Assembly: GCA_030043675.1 (NCBI GenBank)
Contig: JASHXG010000020.1
Location: forward strand, 1 to 37,922
Origin: Vulcanimicrobiota bacterium
GTDB taxonomy: Bacteria; Vulcanimicrobiota; Vulcanimicrobiia; Vulcanimicrobiales; Vulcanimicrobiaceae
Length of the DNA: 37,922 nt
Reading direction: 5' to 3'
Shown here: positions 15,295 through 23,181 of the stretch, piece by piece
How positions within the stretch are numbered: position 1 is the stretch's first letter
How the letters are laid out: the number at the start of each line of letters is the position of its first letter
Made by a program: the position numbers and the translations under genes
The notes under the pieces: generated by a model
Seen by the model: the letters and a program-made list of their open reading frames with translations, nothing else
Databases searched by the model: none
What the model was told of the DNA's origin: nothing

Positions 15295-16851
15295 TCACTC
15301 TGCGGCGCGCTTGGGTAACGACCCTCCAACACCGGCGATGCGGCGGTCGGGTCGCGCGACTGCTTCGTACATCGCGCCGGCCACCACGATGACCGCCATC
15401 ACCAGCAGCGTCACCCAGCCGTAGTTGAAGATCGCACGGCCACTCGATAACGAGCTCGGCCAGACGATGTTCAGCAGCATGAGCAACAAGTAAGCGCCGC
15501 CGACTGCCGTCACCGGCATGCCCCAGTTTCCAAGCGTGAACGTCCCGCCCGGTTTCCATCCGCGCAGGCGCGCAGTCAGCGCGCCGAAGACGGTGAGAAA
15601 GAAGGCCAGGTAGATTCCCGAAGTCGCGAACGATACGAGCGCGTAGAGTGCGGTGACGTTCGCCGGATAGTCGAACCACAGGATGTGAACCGGCTTGCTC
15701 GGATTGATCAGCACGAGCAGCAAGAACAGGAATGGAACGACGGTTCCGACCAGGATCGCATTGACCGGAGTTTGATGGCGTTGCGAGATGCGCGCGATCC
15801 AGTTGCTGCCCGGCAGCGCGCCGTCGCGGGCGAGGGCGAAGGCGACGCGGGCGCCGGCGCCTTGCACCGCTGTGCCGCAGCTGAAGAACGCAACGATCAC
15901 CATCACTAGGAAAAAGTCTTGCATCCAAGGCGGGAGCATCGCGAAGAGGCTGCTGATGCCGCCATTGACGACCGAACCGATGCCCGCCGCCGGCGTCGCG
16001 AGCAGCAGCCCGAGCACCAAGACGAACGACGCGATGCCTCCGTAGACCAGCGAGTTGCGCATCGCTTTGGGAACCTGACGTTGGGCGTCGGTGGTCTCTT
16101 CCGCAATGGCGCCGGCCGACTCGAAGCCGTAGAAGATATAGACGTTGGCGAGTATCGCGATCAATGCTGCGCCGGTCCACCAACGGCCGCCGAAGTCGAG
16201 GTTCAGCGGGCTACCCTTGAGATACTCGACGTGTTGGGTCGAGAAAATGAACCCGAGATGCTGATGAAAGCCCGCAATCGCGAACGCCGCAAAGACGCCA
16301 AACGTGCCGAGCGTTTCGACGTAGACACCGTAACGCGCCACGCGTCCCAGGATCTTCGCGCCGATCGAGTTCAGAATCGCCGAGAACACGATGACGCCGC
16401 CGGCAATCACGAAGATCGTCGCGTGATCGTCCGGCTTGAGGTGCGTTTTGAACCAGATGTTCGAGAGCGAGGTCACATAGCCGACCGCACCCGAGTCGAC
16501 CGATGCGACCGTTGCCAAGAGCGCGAAGCCGTAGATCCAGCCGATGAACCAGCCGTAGCGCGCGCCCACCGTGTACTTACCGTACTGATAGAGGCCGCCC
16601 GCGAGCGGATACTCGCTGGCGAGCTCGCCGAAGACGAGCGCGACCGTCAGCATGAAACCTACGACCACCGGAATCGTCCAAATATAGCGGGGTCCGCCGG
16701 TGCCCAGGCCCAACGTGTAGAGCGAGTAGATGCCCACCACCGGGCTCAAATAACTGAAGGCGACCGCGAAGTTATCAAAGAGCGAGAGAACGCGCGCGAG
16801 CTCTTGCCGATAGCCGAGCGCGCGTAAGCGATCGTCCTTCGACTGGCTCAG
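15295..16851 (-). CDS. APC-superfamily amino acid permease
   Basis: 518 residues if started at CTG 16849-16851. The first common start codon in frame is TTG 16747-16749, but that would remove DDRLRALGYRQEL and LSLFDNFAVAFSYLSPV, the conserved N-terminus and first helix of this family. The in-frame codons between 16749 and the stop at 16861-16863 contain no ATG, GTG or TTG, so initiation must be at CTG (16851 or 16857), or else an error hides the start. About 12 membrane helices follow; YGFESAGAIAEETTDAQRQV is the characteristic loop of amino acid/polyamine transporters. It probably imports amino acids or polyamines using ion gradients. It lies just behind the NTF2-like gene and before the PDZ protein. 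Confidence 0.85.
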   Translation of the reverse strand: MSQSKDDRLRALGYRQELARVLSLFDNFAVAFSYLSPVVGIYSLYTLGLGTGGPRYIWTIPVVVGFMLTVALVFGELASEYPLAGGLYQYGKYTVGARYGWFIGWIYGFALLATVASVDSGAVGYVTSLSNIWFKTHLKPDDHATIFVIAGGVIVFSAILNSIGAKILGRVARYGVYVETLGTFGVFAAFAIAGFHQHLGFIFSTQHVEYLKGSPLNLDFGGRWWTGAALIAILANVYIFYGFESAGAIAEETTDAQRQVPKAMRNSLVYGGIASFVLVLGLLLATPAAGIGSVVNGGISSLFAMLPPWMQDFFLVMVIVAFFSCGTAVQGAGARVAFALARDGALPGSNWIARISQRHQTPVNAILVGTVVPFLFLLLVLINPSKPVHILWFDYPANVTALYALVSFATSGIYLAFFLTVFGALTARLRGWKPGGTFTLGNWGMPVTAVGGAYLLLMLLNIVWPSSLSSGRAIFNYGWVTLLVMAVIVVAGAMYEAVARPDRRIAGVGGSLPKRAAE

Positions 16852-16853
16852 GA

Positions 16854-17333
16854 TCAGTGTTTAGCCCAAGACCAGGCGACGATGCGCCACCCGGCGGGCG
16901 TCGTCTTCAGCGCGAGCGTGAAGATCGAGCCCGACTCTTTCTGGGACACGCCGTGCACCTGGTACGCGTACGAAGCCGGAATGACGACGTAGGCGTAGTT
17001 GCCGTTGCGGTCGCCGGACACGTCGAGGATCCAAGGCCGGCCTAAGGTGACGATCCCGCCGGTGACCCCGGCTTGCTTATCCGCCGCAGCCAGGTCGCGC
17101 GCCCACTCGGCGCACGCGTTCGGCCCGTCCCAGTGATGCGGCGCGAACTCGTCGATGATCGACGCAGGCGAAGCGCAGGCCGCCAGCGCCGTTTTCGTAT
17201 CGCCTCGATTGAAGCCGTCGATGAACTGGTGGACGACTGCCATCACGGCGGCGGGCCCCGACTGGGCGGCCGGTGCCGCGGCCGGCGTTACAACGGCCGC
17301 GACGAGGAGCGCAAGGATGAACTTGAGAGCCAT
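16854..17333 (-). CDS. Exported NTF2/SnoaL-like protein
   Basis: 159 residues. A signal peptide occupies residues 1-23 (hydrophobic, ending APAAQ). The rest has the cone-like NTF2 fold pattern: helix AVVHQFIDGFNRGDTKTALA, then strands, with the final strand WRIVAWSWAKH. Such domains are binding pockets, sometimes enzymes; here no catalytic residues stand out. It is immediately upstream of the permease, and its TGA stop overlaps the permease's possible upstream CTG codon (16857), so expression may be coupled. A periplasmic binding or helper role is inference. Confidence 0.75.
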   Translation of the reverse strand: MALKFILALLVAAVVTPAAAPAAQSGPAAVMAVVHQFIDGFNRGDTKTALAACASPASIIDEFAPHHWDGPNACAEWARDLAAADKQAGVTGGIVTLGRPWILDVSGDRNGNYAYVVIPASYAYQVHGVSQKESGSIFTLALKTTPAGWRIVAWSWAKH

Positions 17334-17372
17334 GGGCCCTCTCGTTCTCCGATCAAGGCTGGCTTGCCCGCT

Positions 17373-18245
17373 TTATCTGTGCGGCGGCGACCACGCTTCG
17401 GCGGCGCTGAGAACATCGAGCTTCGCGTGCGCGTCAGGCGGCAACTGCAAGACGGCCGCTTGGAGGTTCTCGCGCAAATGTTCGCGCGTCGAAGTGCCCG
17501 GAATAAGCAAGACGTTGGGCGCTCGGTGCAGCAGCCACGCAAGAGCCGTCTGCATCGGCGTGGCGTGAACCGAGGCCGCGATCTCGTCGAGTGCCGAGAA
17601 CTGCAGCGGATTAAAACCGCCGAGCGGAAAGAACGGCACGTAAGCGATTCCCTGGTGTGCCAGTTCGTCGATTAAAGCATCGTCTTCCCGATGCGCCACA
17701 TTGTAAAGATTCTGAACGCAGACGACGCTCGCGATCTGCTGAGCCTCCGAAACTTGTGCCGGCGTCGCGCTGCTGATGCCAAGTGACTGAATGAGTCCCT
17801 GTTGCTGCAGCTCCGCTAACGCCGTGAACGGCTCCTCGATGGAATAGTTCTCCGAATCGCTCCTGATGCGCAGATTCACGACGTGCAGCCGGTCGAGCCC
17901 GAGGTTGCGCAAGTTGTCCTGGACGGCGCCTTCGATATCTTGTCGTGAGCAGGCGGGGTTCCACGAGCCGTCGCTTCCGCGCCGAACTCCGACCTTGGTC
18001 GCGATGACGAGGTCATCGGGATACGGGTGAAGGGCCTCGCGAATGATTTGATTCGTGAGATGAGGACCGTAGATGTCGGACGTGTCGATGTGGTTGACTC
18101 CGGCAGCGACCGCTTCGCGCAGCACTGCGATGCATTCGCCGCGATCGCGCGGCGGCCCGAAAACGCCCCGCCCGGCGAGTTGCATGGCGCCGTAACCCAT
18201 GCGATCGACGGTCAAGCTCGTCCCGGGGAACGTGAAAGCGCGCAT
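17373..18245 (-). CDS. Aldo/keto reductase family oxidoreductase
   Basis: 290 residues forming one TIM barrel. Of the usual catalytic tetrad, Asp54 and Tyr59 (HIDTSDIYG) and Lys84 (ATKVG) are present. The position normally held by His is Asn124 in VVNLR, a variation known in the YdbC/PdxI-like group of reductases. The NADPH-binding end includes IPGTSTREHLREN. It likely reduces aldehydes such as pyridoxal or quinone-type compounds, but the substrate is not determined. Its ATG directly follows the stop of the small gene at 18246 (TAAATG), and both follow the MFS exporter, so the three form an operon. Confidence 0.87.
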   Translation of the reverse strand: MRAFTFPGTSLTVDRMGYGAMQLAGRGVFGPPRDRGECIAVLREAVAAGVNHIDTSDIYGPHLTNQIIREALHPYPDDLVIATKVGVRRGSDGSWNPACSRQDIEGAVQDNLRNLGLDRLHVVNLRIRSDSENYSIEEPFTALAELQQQGLIQSLGISSATPAQVSEAQQIASVVCVQNLYNVAHREDDALIDELAHQGIAYVPFFPLGGFNPLQFSALDEIAASVHATPMQTALAWLLHRAPNVLLIPGTSTREHLRENLQAAVLQLPPDAHAKLDVLSAAEAWSPPHR

Positions 18246-18563
18246 TTAGCTTGCCCGCTTCAGCTCGACGTGTGACGCAAGCAAGTCCGCGTTCTCTGCG
18301 ACGAACTGTCGCAGCGAGAGCAAAGCCGGCGAACGATCCAGATTCACCTCGTCACAGACGGCGAGAAAGTGCCCCAGGCTCTCGATCGCCTCGGACCAAA
18401 GCGGATCTTTGGGAAGGCCGGCGGCGTGATGGAAGGCAGCGGCAAGATCGCGCGTCGCGAACGCGGCCGCGTAGGCGCCGCGCACCGAAGAACGCGGCGG
18501 GAAGTCGAGCAGCAGGCGCGAGATGTCGTCGCAGATGCGATCGCAGGCCACTTCAAATTGCAT
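18246..18563 (-). CDS. Small conserved-looking alpha-helical protein, unknown
   Basis: 105 residues with no signal peptide or membrane segment, predicted all helical. Recognisable pieces are ICDDISRLLLDFPPRSSVRG and LRQFVAENADLLASHVELKR. AAGGAG lies about 9 bases before the ATG. It sits 14 bases after the MFS exporter and abuts the aldo/keto reductase, so it belongs to that operon. I recognise no family. A four-helix or regulatory accessory role is possible but not supported. Confidence 0.65.
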   Translation of the reverse strand: MQFEVACDRICDDISRLLLDFPPRSSVRGAYAAAFATRDLAAAFHHAAGLPKDPLWSEAIESLGHFLAVCDEVNLDRSPALLSLRQFVAENADLLASHVELKRAS

Positions 18564-18577
18564 GTGATGGAAACTCC

Positions 18578-20152
18578 TTAAGTACGTTTACGCCCTAAAA
18601 GCAGGACGCTGGGGATTGCGATGTAGGCGAGAACGCCGGTCACGAGAAAGGCGTCCGCGTACGAGAGCGCGGCGGCTTGCGCGACGACCTGTTCGGCCAG
18701 TTGCGCGGGGCTGCCGTGTTGTAAGAACTGCACGACCGGCAGGCTCGCGAGCGTCGTCTGCGCGGCGAGTACCGTTTGATGGAACTGCTCGCGCCGGTCG
18801 ACGAACGCAACGATTCCGGCCGACGAGATCGAGCCGCCCAGCTGGAAGGCCAGCACGATGAACGAGGCCGCTTTGGGCGCCGCCTGCGGCACAACCGCGC
18901 GCATCGTCGCGACCAGCAGCGGCGAGTAGACGAACGCCGATCCCGTGCCAACCACCAAAAGCGGCAGCACGAAAGTGCCGAGATCGCTTTGCGTGGTCGT
19001 GACGTTGCCTAGCCATACCAATCCGATCCCGGCCACCGCCAAACCCGCGCCGATCAATGGACGCAGGTCGGCACTAGGAAGACCGGTGAGCCGCGCGACC
19101 GGCATCGTCAGCAGCAGCACGGGCAGCGCGCGAATGCCGATCAACAAGCCGGCCAGCGTGCTGGTAAAGCCGAGATCCTCGACCGTGAACTGCGGCAAGA
19201 GCAGCAACGGCGGGAAGACGATTCCGGCCAGCGTGCCGGCGATTCCGATCGCTGCGGCCACCGCCGGCTGGCGCAGGACGCGCAAGTCCACGATCGGCTC
19301 GGCCACACGCAGCTCCCACCAGACGAACACCCCGGTCGCGATCACCGCCAGCCAAGTGCACAGCACGATCGATCGATCGGAGAACCAGTCGTCGTGTTGA
19401 CCCTGGTCGAGCACGTATTGCATGCAGCTGACTGCGAGGATCAGCAGCCCAATGCCGATGACGTCGACGCGCGCTTTCTGGCGTTGTCCGTTGTCTCGCA
19501 TGTAGCGCCACAACAAGACCAGTGCAACGATGCCCGGGACGAGATTCACGTCGAAGACCCACGGCCACGAGAAGTTATCGACCAGGACGCCGCCGAGCGT
19601 CGGTCCTACCGAAGGCCCGAGGATCGTGCCGAGCGCGAAGATCGATTGGCTCATGCCGAGCTGCTCGGGCGGAAAGGTGTCGCGCAATACCACTTGCGCG
19701 ACCGCGAGCAAGCCACCGCCGAACGCGCCTTGCACTACGCGAAAGAGAATCAGCGCGGTCAACGAGGTCGCCAGGCCGCAGAGCATCGATGCGAACGTGA
19801 ATCCCGCAATAGAGATAAGAAAGTAGTTCTTGCGCCCGAAGCGTAGCTGGAGCCACGGCGTCATCGGAATCACGACGACGTTGGCGATCACGTAACCGGT
19901 GAGCACCCAAGTCGCCTCGTCAACGGTCGCTCCCAAGTTGCCTTGAATCGTCGGCAACGCGACATTCACGATCGTCAGATCGATCGTCTGCAACAGCGCC
20001 GCCAGCATCACGCCGGCCACCACCAAGTAGCGGCGCGCGCCGTATTCGACGAGTGAGGGCGCAGCCGAAGCCGGCCTCGGCGTCGTTACGGGCGGGCGGG
20101 GGCGTGCGGGAATAACGCCGGTGACTGCGCCGGCTCTTTCGGCAACTGACAT
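18578..20152 (-). CDS. DHA2-family MFS drug exporter (EmrB/QacA type)
   Basis: 524 residues with about 14 hydrophobic helices starting near residue 44. Hallmarks are DLTIVNVALPTIQGNL in helix 1, LRFGRKNYFLIS (motif A) between helices 2 and 3, VVQGAFGGGLLAV and LGPSVGPTLGG (motif C of antiporters). These proteins export lipophilic drugs or metabolites by proton antiport. A proline-rich 35-residue cytoplasmic N-tail is unusually long. It is divergent from the XRE/MmyB-type regulator at 20274, the common arrangement for a locally controlled exporter. Confidence 0.9.
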   Translation of the reverse strand: MSVAERAGAVTGVIPARPRPPVTTPRPASAAPSLVEYGARRYLVVAGVMLAALLQTIDLTIVNVALPTIQGNLGATVDEATWVLTGYVIANVVVIPMTPWLQLRFGRKNYFLISIAGFTFASMLCGLATSLTALILFRVVQGAFGGGLLAVAQVVLRDTFPPEQLGMSQSIFALGTILGPSVGPTLGGVLVDNFSWPWVFDVNLVPGIVALVLLWRYMRDNGQRQKARVDVIGIGLLILAVSCMQYVLDQGQHDDWFSDRSIVLCTWLAVIATGVFVWWELRVAEPIVDLRVLRQPAVAAAIGIAGTLAGIVFPPLLLLPQFTVEDLGFTSTLAGLLIGIRALPVLLLTMPVARLTGLPSADLRPLIGAGLAVAGIGLVWLGNVTTTQSDLGTFVLPLLVVGTGSAFVYSPLLVATMRAVVPQAAPKAASFIVLAFQLGGSISSAGIVAFVDRREQFHQTVLAAQTTLASLPVVQFLQHGSPAQLAEQVVAQAAALSYADAFLVTGVLAYIAIPSVLLLGRKRT

Positions 20153-20183
20153 AAATAGCAGGTTGTTATGTGAGGAAAGCGGC

Positions 20184-20239
20184 TTGCGTTCAGAGTAGCC
20201 TCTATGCGATACTATGACTAGAGCCTAGGTTATCCTAGT
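20184..20239 (+). promoter_or_regulatory. Candidate promoter and CTAG-rich operator of the XRE regulator
   Basis: TTGCGT (20184-20189) and GATACT (20208-20213) are spaced by 18 bases, with TG one base ahead of the -10 box. Immediately downstream, CTAG occurs three times within 22 bases; CTAGG-TTAT-CCTAG (20225-20238) is a perfect inverted repeat, nested within ACTAG (20217-20221) and CTAGT (20235-20239). This is where an autoregulator would bind over the transcription start. It could also control the divergent exporter at 20152. Confidence 0.5.
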
Positions 20240-20273
20240 ACTAAGCCTGCTACCCTTCCAGAGGCGCCCAACC

Positions 20274-21113
20274 ATGAACAATCCCATCGAACGCCGGCCC
20301 GAGCTCAGCGACTTCCTGCGCACGCGTCGCGCGAAGATCATGCCCTCGGACGTCGGCCTGGCCGACGGCGCTCGTCGCCGCACGCCCGGCTTGCGGCGCG
20401 AAGAGGTCGCGCTGCTCGCCAACATCGGCACCACCTGGTACACGCGCCTCGAGCAGGGGCTGCCGATCAACGTCTCGGCCGACGTGCTCGCCTCGATCGC
20501 GCGGGCGCTGCGTCTGACCTCGGACGAACGTCGCCATCTCTATCTGCTCGCCGGTTTGGCGCTCTCGTTCGCGCCGCAAGACGAGGAACGTGTCAGTGAG
20601 CTCGTGCAACGCGTGCTCGACTCGCTCGATCCGTCGCCCGCGTACGTGCGCGGCCGGCGCTGGGACGTCCTGGCCTGGAACCGCAGCGCGAACGCGCTCT
20701 ACGATTTCTCTTCGCAGACCGGTCCGGCACGCAACATGGTATGGCGCCTCTTCAGACACCACACGATGCCCTGCAAGCTCGGTGATCCGGAGGCCACGAT
20801 GCGCCGCTGCGCGGCACAGTTCCGCGCCATCGCTGCGAAGTATCCCAGCGATCCGGCGTTCGTCGAGCTGATCGACGACTTGCGCGCCAATTCGCTCGAC
20901 TTCAAGCGCCTGTGGGCCGAGCACGACGTCCTCGGCTCGACCGACGGCCTCAAGCAGTTCATTCATCCGGAGTTGGGCCAAATGATTCTGGACTACACGA
21001 GCTTCGATCTCCCGGGCGACAACGACATGCGGATGAACGTTCTCACAGCTGAGCCGGGCTCGGAGACCGAACGCAAACTGAAGCTTCTAACGCCGGCGGC
21101 TGTTACCGCGTAG
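20274..21113 (+). CDS. XRE-family regulator with MmyB-like ligand domain
   Basis: 279 residues. The N-terminal 75 residues hold the helix-turn-helix of the HTH_31 type (RRRTPGLRREEVALLANIG, then WYTRLEQG). The C-terminal part matches the MmyB-like PAS-related ligand pocket: WDVLAWNRSANAL, NMVWRLF, FRAIAAKYPSDPAFVELIDDL, then the end of the domain with HPELGQMILDYTSF. Such proteins usually respond to fatty-acid-like or small hydrophobic ligands. Divergent placement suggests it controls the MFS exporter and its operon. The stop TAG at 21111-21113 abuts the end of the convergent anti-sigma-like gene. Confidence 0.88.
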   Translation: MNNPIERRPELSDFLRTRRAKIMPSDVGLADGARRRTPGLRREEVALLANIGTTWYTRLEQGLPINVSADVLASIARALRLTSDERRHLYLLAGLALSFAPQDEERVSELVQRVLDSLDPSPAYVRGRRWDVLAWNRSANALYDFSSQTGPARNMVWRLFRHHTMPCKLGDPEATMRRCAAQFRAIAAKYPSDPAFVELIDDLRANSLDFKRLWAEHDVLGSTDGLKQFIHPELGQMILDYTSFDLPGDNDMRMNVLTAEPGSETERKLKLLTPAAVTA

Positions 21114-21848
21114 TTAGTGCGACATGGCGCGGCGGATGGCGGCCAGCTGTTCGGCGCTGAGCACTCCCGGCGGGCTGATGAGATCGATCCGCGTTCCACG
21201 CACGATCCAGGTCAGCGGCTGCAGACGAACCCGGCGCATGACCTGACCGTTACGGCCGAACTGCACGAGGGCGTGCTCGCCCAAGGCCGCATTTGGTAAC
21301 GGCGGCGGGGCCGGGGGTGGCGACAGGCCTCTGACGCTCTGCGTCATCCAGAGGCGCATCGAGGATTGAGGCGTCGCTCCCCGCGCCGCGCTCTCCATGA
21401 TCGTCAGTCCCGGCCCGCGATCGCCGCTCTGGTACGCAAACAGCAAGCGCGAATCCAGGCGCGACGAGCCGACGTTCAGTTCGTTTATCGTCACGTCGAA
21501 TCCAGCTGGAATGGCGGCCGGCGCGATCACCGCGAACGGCATGTCGCTGCGTGCCTGCTCCAGGCTCACCGTGCTGACGGCGACCGGGACGGCCTGCCCG
21601 CCGATCGTGGCAAAGGCTTGCAGCATGCGTTCGACCTGCGCCACCACCGCGCGGCTGCCAAGCGCGAACCCCACGATGAGAAGCGCCGTCGCCAACGCGG
21701 CACCCGCCCAACGCCACGCGAAGCCTGCCGGCGCGGCAATGGGCATCCGCGCGCGCACCGCAGCCCCCTTGAAGCGGGGCACCTCGATCGCTTCGGCATA
21801 CGCATGCGCGACTCGGCGTAGAGGTTCAACTCGTTGCGACCGATTCAT
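21114..21848 (-). CDS. Putative anti-sigma-like membrane protein
   Basis: 244 residues if started at ATG 21846-21848, which has AAAGG 7 bases upstream; the frame is open to 21896. One transmembrane helix lies at about residues 44-63, leaving a short basic cytoplasmic tail and a periplasmic domain of about 180 residues (FAVIAPAAIPAGFDVTINEL, then a hydrophobic end). No zinc-binding HxxxCxxC motif is visible, so it is not a classic ZAS anti-sigma factor. The call rests on a 23-base overlap with the ECF sigma gene and on topology. It could instead be an effector of that sigma factor. Confidence 0.65.
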   Translation of the reverse strand: MNRSQRVEPLRRVAHAYAEAIEVPRFKGAAVRARMPIAAPAGFAWRWAGAALATALLIVGFALGSRAVVAQVERMLQAFATIGGQAVPVAVSTVSLEQARSDMPFAVIAPAAIPAGFDVTINELNVGSSRLDSRLLFAYQSGDRGPGLTIMESAARGATPQSSMRLWMTQSVRGLSPPPAPPPLPNAALGEHALVQFGRNGQVMRRVRLQPLTWIVRGTRIDLISPPGVLSAEQLAAIRRAMSH

Positions 21849-22395
21849 CTCCATACCTTTCATCATTGTGCGTTGGCGAGGGCGATGACGATGCATACTC
21901 TTCGAGCAAGCTGCGAAGCCGGCGATGGGCGAGCATGAGCCGCCAACGCACCGTCACCGGAGAAGCGCCGACTACGCGGGCAATTTCGCTGCTGTTGAGC
22001 TCGAAGTAATAACGCAGCAACACGGCCAACCGCAGCTGCGAGTCGAGGGAATCGATGGCCGCGCGGACGTCGAGCCGTTGCGCGAGCGCGCCGCTCTCGG
22101 AATATGCGACGAGCTCGGCAACCGGCTCCCGCGGACGCGCGCGCAGGAGCCGCCGGGACTCGTTCACGACGATGCGATAGAACCAGACCGGGAAACGCTC
22201 GGGCCGCCGTAGCTGCGTCATCGCACACCACGCGCGGGCGCAGCCTTCCTGCGCCGCGTCCTCGGCTGCGGAACGATCTTTGAGGATCGACCAAGCGAGG
22301 CGATAGGCATCCGGCCAGACCGCTGCAATCAGTTCGGCGGTCGCGACGGCGTCGCCGGCCGCGGCGCGCGCGATCAGCGCTTGGCTGCACTCCAT
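21826..22395 (-). CDS. ECF-type RNA polymerase sigma factor
   Basis: 189 residues. Region 2 occupies about 22-85 (WSILKDRSAAEDAAQEGCAR and FPVWFYRIVVNE) and region 4 about 110-168 (RLAVLLRYYFELNSSEIARV, then SPVTVRWRLMLAHRRLRSLL). A variable tail with Ser/Pro residues follows. It directs RNA polymerase to envelope- or stress-type promoters. The downstream membrane protein gene overlaps it by 23 bases, which is typical of a sigma/anti-sigma unit. The target promoter is unknown, but an inverted repeat lies directly upstream (22409-22432). Confidence 0.9.
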   Translation of the reverse strand: MECSQALIARAAAGDAVATAELIAAVWPDAYRLAWSILKDRSAAEDAAQEGCARAWCAMTQLRRPERFPVWFYRIVVNESRRLLRARPREPVAELVAYSESGALAQRLDVRAAIDSLDSQLRLAVLLRYYFELNSSEIARVVGASPVTVRWRLMLAHRRLRSLLEEYASSSPSPTHNDERYGDESVATS

Positions 22396-22408
22396 GAATA
22401 GTAGATAC

Positions 22409-22432
22409 TTCCAACGGCCCTAAGTGTTGGAA
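22409..22432 (-). promoter_or_regulatory. Inverted repeat upstream of ECF sigma gene
   Basis: TTCCAAC (22409-22415) and GTTGGAA (22426-22432) are exact reverse complements separated by 10 bases, starting 14 bases upstream of the sigma start codon. It could be an operator or a hairpin. No T-run is attached, so a terminator for 22456-23181 is less likely. GGAA-type boxes also occur in ECF -35 elements, so autoregulation is possible. Confidence 0.4.
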
Positions 22433-22455
22433 CCGTGGGCCGGCCGGCAGCCGCC

Positions 22456-23181
22456 TTACTGCTTGGCCATCGAGTCGGAGACGAGGTTCAACGTCGTCTG
22501 GTAGATCGTTTCCGCATTGGCTTTTACGCCGATATTCTGCTGCTCGGTCGTGTATTCGTCAATCGAGGTCGGAAGCAAACGGTTGTAGTTGTAGTCGACC
22601 TTCGTCTCCACGCTCGTCGTCGTGGCACCGATCGTCGTGTCCTCGGTGTGGCGAGTCTCTTCGATCGTCATGACGCCGCCATCGTTCGTCTTAATCGTGT
22701 AGTCGGCGCTCAGCCTCGTGGCGCCACTGCTCTGCGCAATCGACCAGTGCTGCTTGTCATCGACGTGGCTTGGATCGATGAAGTTCGCACCGAGAAAGCG
22801 CAGAAGCGTGTACTCTTCGCTATTCACCGTCTTGCTCTGGTCACAGATGACGGTCGTGTTACCGTAGACCGCGCACGTCGCCGGCGCCGCGCTGCGGACG
22901 TAATCGGCCTGCTCGCTCACCACCACGACCAGACCCCGATCCTGAGCTTCCCGCAACACGTCGACGGTAATGGTGCCCTTGTCGTCGAGGTTGCCGTTGT
23001 AGCCGCTCCCACTGCCTTCACCGGGATCGTTGGTCTTGAGGCCGCGCTGGCGCGACTGGTAGCTGAATGCGTAAACCAGGTGGCGAAGCGGCGGCGTATC
23101 GGCGGCGGCAGCCAGGGCGGCGCACCCGAAGGCGCAGAACATCGCCAAGGCGAGAGGGCGAATCAGATATGCGTGTCGCAT
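22456..23181 (-). CDS. Secreted protein of unknown function
   Basis: 241 residues, with a signal peptide of about 27 residues ending ALAAAA. The mature part is beta-rich and threonine-rich (YTIKTNDGGVMTIEETRHTE, VETKVDYNYNRLLPTSIDEY) and contains a Cys pair (ATCAVYG, VICDQS). Start ATG 23179-23181 has an excellent ribosome site GGAGGGAG 5 bases upstream and is therefore firm. This start lies inside the divergent gene that begins at 23169. No family recognised. Confidence 0.75.
   Translation of the reverse strand: MRHAYLIRPLALAMFCAFGCAALAAAADTPPLRHLVYAFSYQSRQRGLKTNDPGEGSGSGYNGNLDDKGTITVDVLREAQDRGLVVVVSEQADYVRSAAPATCAVYGNTTVICDQSKTVNSEEYTLLRFLGANFIDPSHVDDKQHWSIAQSSGATRLSADYTIKTNDGGVMTIEETRHTEDTTIGATTTSVETKVDYNYNRLLPTSIDEYTTEQQNIGVKANAETIYQTTLNLVSDSMAKQ

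Noticed and set aside
14096..16183. 695-residue minus-strand open frame across permease and PDZ protein
   Set aside because: Arg/Ala-rich shadow frame of two well-recognised genes in another frame.
20250..20981. 243-residue minus-strand open frame opposite the XRE regulator
   Set aside because: Shadow frame; the plus-strand protein has clear HTH and MmyB motifs.
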